Of a stretch of 64,000 bases of DNA, positions 8,927 to 15,880 are shown in pieces. The notes under the pieces were generated by a model. The model ran no database searches, was not told the origin of the DNA, and saw only the letters and a list, made by a program, of their open reading frames with translations. Every line of letters begins with the position of its first letter. Within the stretch, counting starts at the first letter, position 1. The translations under genes and the position numbers were made by a program. The DNA is from JAGVGT01 sp963807225 (GTDB lineage Bacteria > Desulfobacterota > Desulfobulbia > Desulfobulbales > JAGXFP01), in contig CAWEAD010000012.1 of assembly GCA_963807225.1 (NCBI GenBank), forward strand, positions 186,001 through 250,000, given 5' to 3'.

Positions 8927-10597
8927 ATGATGAAAGTAAGCCCCAAGGCAGGTAAGCCGGCCGAAGCAGAGATGCTGGTGAACGTGCCCAGACTTGTCAC
9001 CGCCTACTACACGGATAGACCCGATCCGGCGATTTCGCAACAACGGGTTGCCTTCGGCACCTCGGGGCATCGTGGTTCCTCTTTTGATAAGGCTTTCAAC
9101 GAGTGGCATATCCTGGCCATCTCTCAGGCCATTTGCCTGTACCGGGTGCGGAATAAGATTAACGGCCCACTGTTTCTCGGCATGGACACCCATGCCCTTT
9201 CGGTGCCGGCGCTGGCCAGCGCTCTGGAGGTGCTGGCGGCCAACGGGGTGGAAGTCATGCTGGCGCAGGGGGATGAATACACTCCCACCCCGGTCGTTTC
9301 CCACGCGATTCTCACTTACAACCGCGGGCGGCAAACCGGACTTGCCGATGGTATCGTCATCACCCCCTCACACAATCCGCCCGCTGACGGTGGATTCAAG
9401 TACAATCCTCCCAGTGGCGGGCCGGCGGAATCCACCATCACCTCCTGGATCGAGTCCCAGGCCAACGAGTTTCTCGCCAGTGATCTGCGGGGGGTGAAAA
9501 GGATCGATTTCGAGAAGGCTCTGCGCGCCCCCACGACACACCGGCACGACTATCGCGATGCCTACATTTCCGATCTCGCCAAGGTTCTCGATATGGAAGC
9601 CATTGGCGGAGCCCGAATCAGCCTGGGGGTCGATCCGCTCGGCGGCGCCGGGGTCCATTACTGGGAGCACATTGCCGAGCGTTACGGGTTGAACCTCACG
9701 GTAGTCGACCAGGAGGTCGACCCGACCTTTCGTTTCATGACGGTGGATTGGGACGGCCGGATCCGCATGGATCCCTCCTCGTCTTATGCTATGCAGCGTT
9801 TGATCGGGATGAGGGACCGCTTTGACCTTTCCTTCGCCTGCGACACCGACCATGACCGGCACGGAATCGTCACCCGGCACGCGGGTTTGCTGCCGCCCAA
9901 TCATTATCTCTCGGTGGCCGTTTTTTACCTCTTCCAACACCGGCCGCAATGGCACCGGGAGGCGGCGGTCGGCAAGACTGTGGTTAGCAGTCGGATGATC
10001 GATCTGGTGGCCGCCAAGCTGGGTCGGAAGCTTTTCGAGGTACCGGTCGGATTCAAGTGGTTCGTTGCCGGATTGCTCGACGGCTCGCTTGGTTTCGGCG
10101 GCGAAGAGAGTGCCGGGGCCTCCTTTGCCCGGCTGGACGGCAGTGTCTGGACCACGGACAAAGACGGTATCGTTCCGGCTTTGCTGGCAGCCGAGATCAC
10201 CGCCAATCTGGGCCGCGATCCCGGTGAAATCTACCGTCAACTCACCGGTGAATTCGGGGAGCCGCTTTACGAGCGCGTCGAGGCACCCGCCACCCCTGAG
10301 CAAAAGGCAATCCTGACGAAACTCTCAGCCCGGGAGGTAAAGCTTACTGAAATGGCGGGCGAAAAAATTCAGACCATTCTCACCCGGGCGCCGGGTAACG
10401 ATGCACCCATCGGCGGCTTGAAGGTGATGACTGAAAGCGGTTGGTTCGCGGCGCGTCCGTCGGGGACTGAGGATATCTACAAAATTTACGCGGAGAGCTT
10501 CCGGGGCGCCGATCACCTGCGCCTGCTTCTGTCGGAAGCCCAGACCATTGTCGGCGATGTTCTGGCATCATCGTCGTTAACCAAAACGGCGGGATAA
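8927..10597 (+). CDS. pgm: Phosphoglucomutase (alpha-D-glucose phosphate-specific)
   Basis: A phosphohexomutase of about 556 residues that interconverts glucose-1-phosphate and glucose-6-phosphate. The phosphoserine loop TPSHNPPADGG lies near residue 150, the Mg2+ loop DTDHDRHG near 310, a sugar-binding EESAGASF near 405 and a phosphate-binding RPSGTEDIYK near the C-terminus. I chose ATG 8927 (or 8930) because GAGG lies just upstream; ATG 8909 is in frame but has no ribosome site. It links the glycogen phosphorylase of this window to Pgi and phosphoketolase. Confidence 0.93.
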   Translation: MMKVSPKAGKPAEAEMLVNVPRLVTAYYTDRPDPAISQQRVAFGTSGHRGSSFDKAFNEWHILAISQAICLYRVRNKINGPLFLGMDTHALSVPALASALEVLAANGVEVMLAQGDEYTPTPVVSHAILTYNRGRQTGLADGIVITPSHNPPADGGFKYNPPSGGPAESTITSWIESQANEFLASDLRGVKRIDFEKALRAPTTHRHDYRDAYISDLAKVLDMEAIGGARISLGVDPLGGAGVHYWEHIAERYGLNLTVVDQEVDPTFRFMTVDWDGRIRMDPSSSYAMQRLIGMRDRFDLSFACDTDHDRHGIVTRHAGLLPPNHYLSVAVFYLFQHRPQWHREAAVGKTVVSSRMIDLVAAKLGRKLFEVPVGFKWFVAGLLDGSLGFGGEESAGASFARLDGSVWTTDKDGIVPALLAAEITANLGRDPGEIYRQLTGEFGEPLYERVEAPATPEQKAILTKLSAREVKLTEMAGEKIQTILTRAPGNDAPIGGLKVMTESGWFAARPSGTEDIYKIYAESFRGADHLRLLLSEAQTIVGDVLASSSLTKTAG

Positions 10598-10668
10598 TCT
10601 TGAACTGGGAACCGACCCCCAAAAAGCCCGCAAGATCCCCGCAAATATTAGCTCCAGGGTGAAAAATT

Positions 10669-11088
10669 ATGAAAAAGCTAATCGTAGTTCTGGTAGTGGT
10701 ATTCCTGACCGGCATGGCTGCCCAAGCAGAGGTAGATGATGGGATGATGGGCGGTGGGATGATGGGCGGTGGGATGATGGGTGAAGGGCAGGGCGGAGAA
10801 TCGTCGGCAGCCCAGACTGCAATGCCGGGAGCGCAGATATTCAGCGAATATTGTGAAAGCTGCCATTATGACGGGGGAAATGTCGTATCACCGGATATGC
10901 CCCTTAAAGGTTCGAGGATGTTGGCTGATTTCAAAACCTTTCTTGACTTCATTCGCAACCCTAGACTTCCAAACGGAGACAAAGGCGTAATGCCCGTCTT
11001 TGATCAAGCCAAAATATCTGATTCGCAAGCGGCAAAACTTTATCAATACGCCAGCTCTAAGTACGGTTCCGGCATATCCGGCAATTAG
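10669..11088 (+). CDS. Secreted c-type cytochrome with Met/Gly-rich N-terminus
   Basis: A 139-residue protein with a signal peptide (KKLIVVLVVVFLTGMAAQA). After the signal comes a repeated Met/Gly stretch (GMMGGGMMGGGMMGEG), then one haem site CESCH near residue 61 and a candidate distal Met ligand in GVMPVF near 108. It should be a periplasmic monohaem electron carrier. The Met-rich repeat could bind copper(I), which is inference, though a copper-type P-ATPase is encoded at 30.8 kb. It sits alone between pgm and a 500-base gap. Confidence 0.82.
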   Translation: MKKLIVVLVVVFLTGMAAQAEVDDGMMGGGMMGGGMMGEGQGGESSAAQTAMPGAQIFSEYCESCHYDGGNVVSPDMPLKGSRMLADFKTFLDFIRNPRLPNGDKGVMPVFDQAKISDSQAAKLYQYASSKYGSGISGN

Positions 11089-11597
11089 GGCAGGCCTTGC
11101 ATCGAAAATTCAACTTCGCCCAGGGTCCGCGGATTATTGTCAGCGGCGCCGCTCAGTTGCATTGAAAAACTCTGCTTCGCCCAGTCGATCGACTGGTTCC
11201 GGCACTATACCTTTCGTGCGGAGATAGCTGCCCCGGTCGGAGTTAAACCCTGAACCGGCAGGAGCAGGCTTTCTTCGCCCTCAGTATTTGGTGGGGCCAT
11301 CATATCATGTGACTATATCGATCTCCCTGTTGTCTCCATTTGCTCTCTTAGTTCCAGCTAAACCCTTTAATAAAGGGTTATTTCTCTGCCTTCCCCGATT
11401 TTTGCCGTCCGGCATGTCTTATGCAACCCTCAATTTAATAATTCTTCGGTCGTGATTTTTCAGTCTCCTTAGAGAGACGCGCTACTGGAGGAAAACGCTG
11501 TGTAATTATTCCCAGGAACTTTCACATCTATATGGCCGGCTATGGAAAGGGCTTGGGAATGGCAGCATAAAAATAACGATGAGAAATGGAGAAACCG
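11089..11597. other. Intergenic region with short repeat and hairpin
   Basis: No gene is supported. A motif reading TTGCATcGAAAA...CTTCGCCCAG occurs at about 11097 and again at about 11157, an imperfect 60-base-spaced direct repeat. A perfect inverted repeat AACCCTTTA/TAAAGGGTT lies at 11361-11379. It could be a weak terminator or an mRNA structure. The second half should contain the promoter for the BON protein gene. Confidence 0.5.
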
Positions 11598-12416
11598 ATG
11601 AAAACACTTTATGGCTTGGCATTACTGGCAATTGTCACCGTTCTATTGATGACCGACGGACCTGTTCGCGCTTCAGCGTCAGACACGGATGAGAAGATCG
11701 AATCCGCGGCTCAATCATCCTATGTATTCAAGAAATATCTCAAGGATGATGACATTAAAGTCAAGTCCGAGAAAGGCGCCGTCACTTTGAGCGGAACCGT
11801 TGGCGAAGAGTCCCACAAAACTTTGGCCCAGGACACGGTAGAGAATCTGCCCGGGGTCAAGAGCGTCGATAACCGACTGAAAGTCAAAGGTGAAGCCGCA
11901 GCCGATAATTCGGACGCCTGGATCACCATGAAAGTAAAAACCTCACTCCTGTTTCATCGTAATGTCAGTTCCCTGACCGATGTCAGCACCAAAGACGGCA
12001 TCGTGGTCCTGAAGGGCGAGGCAAACAGCCAGGCTCAGAAAGCGTTGACCACCGAATTCGTCAAGGATGTTGAAGGGGTTAAGGACGTGGAAAATCAGAT
12101 GGTCGTTGCAAATGCGGCTGATAAATCGGCTGGAGAATCAGTTGCCGATAAGGTCGATGACGTTGGTGAAGCTATTGATGACGCGTCCATTACCGCCCTG
12201 GTCAAGATGACCTTGCTGTATCATCGCTCGACCAGCGGACTCAAGACCAAGGTTGTGACGAACGATGGCCAGGTTACTTTGACCGGTAAGGCCGGGAGTT
12301 CAGCCGAAAAAGATTTGGTCACCAAATACGTGCAGGATGTACATGGCGTCAAAGGCGTGATCAACCAAATTACCATCGAGAAGCCTAAATCGAAGAAAAA
12401 GATTGAGGGTTGTTGA
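11598..12416 (+). CDS. Periplasmic protein with three BON domains
   Basis: A 272-residue exported protein with an N-terminal signal segment (KTLYGLALLAIVTVLLM). Three BON domains follow, at about residues 32-100, 110-172 and 193-260. Each carries the family's alternation of VKSEKGAVTLSGTV-like strand-turn-strand and a GVKSVDN-like end. BON domains bind phospholipid and occur in OsmY-type osmotic-shock proteins. The start at 11598 is set by GGAG six bases upstream; ATG 11586 is in frame but lacks such a site. Two strong hairpins follow the stop. Confidence 0.88.
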   Translation: MKTLYGLALLAIVTVLLMTDGPVRASASDTDEKIESAAQSSYVFKKYLKDDDIKVKSEKGAVTLSGTVGEESHKTLAQDTVENLPGVKSVDNRLKVKGEAAADNSDAWITMKVKTSLLFHRNVSSLTDVSTKDGIVVLKGEANSQAQKALTTEFVKDVEGVKDVENQMVVANAADKSAGESVADKVDDVGEAIDDASITALVKMTLLYHRSTSGLKTKVVTNDGQVTLTGKAGSSAEKDLVTKYVQDVHGVKGVINQITIEKPKSKKKIEGC

Positions 12417-12435
12417 TCTTATTCTCTCCGACACC

Positions 12436-12463
12436 GTAACAGTCGGGTTTGCCCGACTGTTAC
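12436..12463. terminator. Perfect 12-bp inverted repeat after the BON gene
   Basis: GTAACAGTCGGG (12436-12447) pairs perfectly with CCCGACTGTTAC (12452-12463) around a TTTG loop, directly after the BON protein stop. The T-tract after it is short (TTAA), so it may end or attenuate transcription, or protect the 3' end of the BON mRNA. Confidence 0.6.
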
Positions 12464-12470
12464 TTAACCG

Positions 12471-12510
12471 GCTCTGCGCCGCCTCAAACTAGAACCGGCC
12501 GGCGCAGAGC
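12471..12510. repeat. Second perfect 11-bp inverted repeat
   Basis: GCTCTGCGCCG (12471-12481) pairs perfectly with CGGCGCAGAGC (12500-12510), enclosing an 18-base loop. It starts seven bases after the previous hairpin and ends 20 bases before the DUF3309 start, so it would fold in the 5' leader of that gene. Confidence 0.6.
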
Positions 12511-12530
12511 GATACCTTAAGAGGAATGTG

Positions 12531-12686
12531 ATGCTCGGAACGATTTTGCTGATTGTCCTTATTTTGATGCTGGTTGGAGTGATACCCGCCTGGCCCCATA
12601 GCCGTACCTGGGGTTACGGGCCGAGTGGCGGCCTTGGCGTGATTGTGGTGGTTCTGGTAGTCCTGCTGCTTTTAGGTCGGATCTGA
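12531..12686 (+). CDS. DUF3309 family small membrane protein
   Basis: A 51-residue protein with two hydrophobic helices flanking WPHSRTWGYGPSGG, the characteristic centre of the DUF3309 family. The ribosome site is AGAGGA before ATG 12531. No biochemical function is known for the family. It lies just downstream of the double hairpin and among other tiny membrane proteins. Confidence 0.82.
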   Translation: MLGTILLIVLILMLVGVIPAWPHSRTWGYGPSGGLGVIVVVLVVLLLLGRI

Positions 12687-12859
12687 AGATGTGAGGCCAT
12701 GAGATTTAGCGGAAGCTACCGCATGGATAACCTTTGGCAAGACCTGGAAAAAGGACCCACTGTAACCGGCAGATATCTCTACAAAAAAATCGCATATTTG
12801 GAGACTTGGCATAAAAGCATCAATTCTCCGACAATGCACAACGTGAAAGGAAAAACCTT

Positions 12860-13051
12860 ATGCCTTTGATCCAATTAGTGATTGTTTTGGTTGTCGTTGG
12901 CTTGATCCTCTGGGGGATTAACAGTTACATCCCGATGCAGGCCACCATAAAAAAAATTCTTAATGCCGTCGTGGTTCTTGTGGTGATCCTCTGGCTCTTG
13001 AATGTCTTTGGAGTAATAGGGGACATCTCAAGTATTCGCGTCGGGAGATGA
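12860..13051 (+). CDS. Thivi_2564-like small membrane protein
   Basis: A 63-residue protein with two hydrophobic helices joined by NSYIPMQATIKKILN, the typical linker of the Thivi_2564 type of small inner-membrane protein. AAAGGA precedes the ATG. Function unknown. It belongs to a run of small membrane or stress proteins (12.5-14.0 kb). Confidence 0.78.
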   Translation: MPLIQLVIVLVVVGLILWGINSYIPMQATIKKILNAVVVLVVILWLLNVFGVIGDISSIRVGR

Positions 13052-13409
13052 TAATTAGTTCACATCCGTAATCGGTATTTTCAGAGAGAAACCGATTACA
13101 TCGGCTCTCCGGAGAAACAACTTCGCCGATCCGGCCGCAAGGAGAGTGGGGCTGATCTTCCTTTATCTGGTCGCGCGCCTTGAAGCCGGATCTTGATTTA
13201 GCCGGATTTAATCGACGCTCTCGTCGCACATCCGGACTGGTGCTGAGCCTGTAAGTCCGCGAGATCGCGGCTCTGCTCGCCTTGAGCTTGTCGAAGGGTC
13301 ACTGACTGAAATTCGATGGTAATCTGATTCTTTTTAAAAAATAACCCCCGATAGCTTCGTCATCGGATCAAAAGACCGTTTTAGAACGGAAAGATGAATA
13401 AGGAGAAAA
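13052..13409. other. Intergenic region with REP-like fragment
   Basis: No gene is supported. CCTTGAGCTTGTCGAAGG near 13280 is the type of short palindromic sequence dispersed in many proteobacterial genomes. The remainder should contain the promoter for the following small-protein pair. Confidence 0.45.
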
Positions 13410-13631
13410 ATGAAAACACATGCACTGCTGGCTCTAATTCTTATCGGCATCGGGATCATGGCCTTCGCCTACCAGGGATTCACCTATACGAGCAGAGAAA
13501 AGGTCGTCGATCTCGGTCCCATCCAGATGACGGCCGACACGACGAAAACCGTTCCCTTACCTCCGATCTTTGGAGCTATCGCCCTTATAGCCGGCATCGG
13601 ACTGCTGGTTAAGGGCGGGGCAAATGGATAA
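13410..13631 (+). CDS. Small membrane protein, DUF3185-like (copy 2)
   Basis: A 73-residue paralogue of the protein at 3017-3238. The two share the middle segment EKVVDLGPIQMTAD and a PLPPIFGAIALIAG second helix. AAGGAG precedes the ATG. It is followed 32 bases later by a coiled-coil stress protein gene. Two copies 10 kb apart, each near other tiny membrane-protein genes, point to duplication within a stress module. Confidence 0.77.
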   Translation: MKTHALLALILIGIGIMAFAYQGFTYTSREKVVDLGPIQMTADTTKTVPLPPIFGAIALIAGIGLLVKGGANG

Positions 13632-13663
13632 GGGATAGAATTTACATACAGGGGGGAATCGCC

Positions 13664-13954
13664 ATGACGGATAAGCGCAAGGCTTACGAAGAAAGGCTGG
13701 AGGCGCAATTACAGGAATGGAACGCGCAAATCGCTCTGCTCAAGGCTAAGGCTGAAAAAACCAAGGCCGACGCCAAAATTGAATATTACTCCAGGCTGGA
13801 AGTGTTGCAGCACAATCGGGATACGGCCAAGGTAAAGCTGCGTGAACTGAAGGCTGCCGGTGATGAGGTCTGGGAAGAGCTGAAAATCGGGGCGGAAAAG
13901 GCCTGGGCGGAAGTAAAGACAGCCTTTCATGAGGCCTCCTCGAAGTTGAAATGA
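13664..13954 (+). CDS. sll1863-like coiled-coil stress protein
   Basis: A 96-residue, highly charged, almost wholly helical protein with no membrane segment. Heptad-like spacing of hydrophobics runs through residues 5-75 (EERLEAQLQEWNAQIALLKAKAEK), and a helix with repeated WxE/AW motifs ends it. It matches the length and pattern of the sll1863 stress-response family. A GGGGGG ribosome site lies before the ATG. It is probably co-transcribed with the upstream DUF3185-like gene. Confidence 0.75.
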   Translation: MTDKRKAYEERLEAQLQEWNAQIALLKAKAEKTKADAKIEYYSRLEVLQHNRDTAKVKLRELKAAGDEVWEELKIGAEKAWAEVKTAFHEASSKLK

Positions 13955-14223
13955 TCGCGGCTTGGATGAAAGAAGAAGCCATGCCGAACTGCCCAGGGGC
14001 GGTTCGGCTGCCAGAGGATATGACAACCTTACGTTGTCTGCTACAGGGGTTTCGAAGGGGAAAAGTTGAGACAGCAGGCCTTCCCTTCGTGAATCGGGGA
14101 GATCGCAACATCTTGGGTAGCCAGGGAATATATGGGATTAAAGAGCATAATCCTGAAATGGGATACATGGCAGTGATCCGCAGGAAGTTCGAGAAACATG
14201 AACTGAATTCGATCGAACCGTAA
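13951..14223 (+). CDS. Hypothetical protein, doubtful
   Basis: A 90-residue frame whose ATG overlaps the stop of the coiled-coil gene (ATGA), which permits translational coupling. The sequence has no recognisable domain, signal or membrane segment, and its composition is not clearly coding. It could be spurious. Confidence 0.25.
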   Translation: MIAAWMKEEAMPNCPGAVRLPEDMTTLRCLLQGFRRGKVETAGLPFVNRGDRNILGSQGIYGIKEHNPEMGYMAVIRRKFEKHELNSIEP

Positions 14224-14356
14224 TCGAGCTTTCCTTAGTGACTTTCAGCAACTATCAGTCCTAGAATTCCATAGAAGGGCAAACCTGATGTAGGCGCTCA
14301 TTGCCTCATTCGGACGATGCAGATCAGCCCTGGTCTCTTGACGTAGACTTAAGAGG

Positions 14357-15631
14357 ATGTGGAGACATTTAGTTGCCATGCAGCACGGGAAAAGACATCG
14401 CCGGAGAAAATATCAAGCGGCCCTGACCGCGAGCTTGTCCCGCTTTATTCCGGGTAACCGGGTCACCCTCCTGCAGAACGGAGAAGAATATTTCCCCGCC
14501 CTCGAAGCGGCCTTTGACCGAGCCCGCTATGAAATTTACCTTGAAACCTATATTTATAAAGATGATTCCACCGGACGACGGATTGCGGAGGCGCTGAAAC
14601 GGGCCGTTCTGCGCGGCGTAAAAGTCTATGTGCTGATTGACGGCTACGGTTCCAAGGACCTGTCGCGGAGCATGCTTGACTACCTGCGAAAGGGCGGCAT
14701 CAAGACGCTGATATACAGACCTAAAATATCCCCCTGGACTTTTCGGCGTAAACGCCTGCATCGAATGCACCGGAAAGTCGCGGTGATGGACCGGGATCTC
14801 GCCTTTGTCGGGGGGATCAACATTAGTGACGATCGGGGAACGACCGGCGACCTGCCTCCACACTATGACTACGCTGTAACTGTTGCCGGGCCCCTGGTGG
14901 ACGTAATCCGCTTTTCCGCCCAGCGCCTCTGGTCAAAGACGGCCTGGCGTAATTTTCACCGGGGAACGGTCCGGGCAGAGCTGCTTCCGGATCCTGCCTC
15001 CGTCGGGGGGCGGATGAGCGCAGCCTTCCTGGTGCGGGATAATTTCCATCATCGCCGGGACATTGAAGCGGCTTATCTGCGGGCAATCAATCAGGCTAAA
15101 TCCGAGATCATTCTGGCCAACGCCTACTTTCTGCCGGGTTTCAATTTTCGTCATGCACTGATCAAGGCGGTCGAACGAGGTGTGCGGGTGGTTCTGTTGC
15201 TGCAGGGGAAGTATGATCATCTGCTCCAGCATTATGCCACCCAGGCTCTTTACGGCAACTTCCTGGCGGCGGGAATTGAAATTTACGAATACCACCAGAC
15301 CTTTCTGCACGCCAAAGTGGCGGTGATCGACGGACATTGGGCGACGGTTGGCTCTTCGAATATCGATCCCTTCAGCCTGCTGCTATCGCACGAAGCGAAT
15401 GTCGTCGTTGATGACGAGGAATTCTGCGCGATTCTGACCCAAAGCCTGAAACGGAATATGGCTACCGATGGCCGAAGGATCTTGCCGGACAAATGGAAAT
15501 TGCTGCCCTTTGGTTTTCGTTTCATGAGTTGGCTCTGTTATGGATTGCTGCGCTTGATGAGGGGAATCAGCGGCTATGCCCGGGGAAACAGCCGCTCCCT
15601 GAACGGGCATCTGACCGGGCCGAAAAAATGA
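14357..15631 (+). CDS. clsB: Cardiolipin synthase ClsB (phospholipase D family)
   Basis: A 424-residue PLD-superfamily enzyme with two HKD motifs: HRMHRKVAVMDRDLAFVGG near residue 135 and FLHAKVAVIDGHWATVGSSN near 315. The N-terminus lacks the two membrane helices of ClsA, which fits the ClsB subtype. It joins phosphatidylglycerol molecules (or a related donor) to make cardiolipin at the inner membrane. Cardiolipin rises under osmotic and stationary-phase stress, in keeping with the neighbouring BON and ion-transport genes. ATG 14357 follows AAGAGG. Confidence 0.9.
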   Translation: MWRHLVAMQHGKRHRRRKYQAALTASLSRFIPGNRVTLLQNGEEYFPALEAAFDRARYEIYLETYIYKDDSTGRRIAEALKRAVLRGVKVYVLIDGYGSKDLSRSMLDYLRKGGIKTLIYRPKISPWTFRRKRLHRMHRKVAVMDRDLAFVGGINISDDRGTTGDLPPHYDYAVTVAGPLVDVIRFSAQRLWSKTAWRNFHRGTVRAELLPDPASVGGRMSAAFLVRDNFHHRRDIEAAYLRAINQAKSEIILANAYFLPGFNFRHALIKAVERGVRVVLLLQGKYDHLLQHYATQALYGNFLAAGIEIYEYHQTFLHAKVAVIDGHWATVGSSNIDPFSLLLSHEANVVVDDEEFCAILTQSLKRNMATDGRRILPDKWKLLPFGFRFMSWLCYGLLRLMRGISGYARGNSRSLNGHLTGPKK

Positions 15632-15732
15632 TCCCAATAGCAGCACCGATTATGAGATATTAAATAAACAGGTTAAGTCAGGATACCTCAACCAGAAGAA
15701 GCTCGAGGCCAAAAGTCCGAGATATTGAAGCT

Positions 15733-15815
15733 CCCCGCGGCAAGCCACGGGGAATCTCAGTATGGAAGGTTATTTACATCGAATTCGCTCACTAACCCCG
15801 CGGCGAGCTGCGGGG
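15733..15815. repeat. Pair of REP-like GC-rich hairpins
   Basis: Two similar palindromes, CCCCGCGGCAAGCCACGGGG (15733-15752) and a near copy at 15796-15815, lie 43 bases apart before glgP. The form is like paired REP units. They may affect glgP mRNA or simply be mobile repeats. Confidence 0.55.
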
Positions 15816-15880
15816 GATGCGTTTCGCTGTGCATGTTCAAAATGGTTTCCAACCGGCAAAGCGAACTTTAAGGAATAGCC

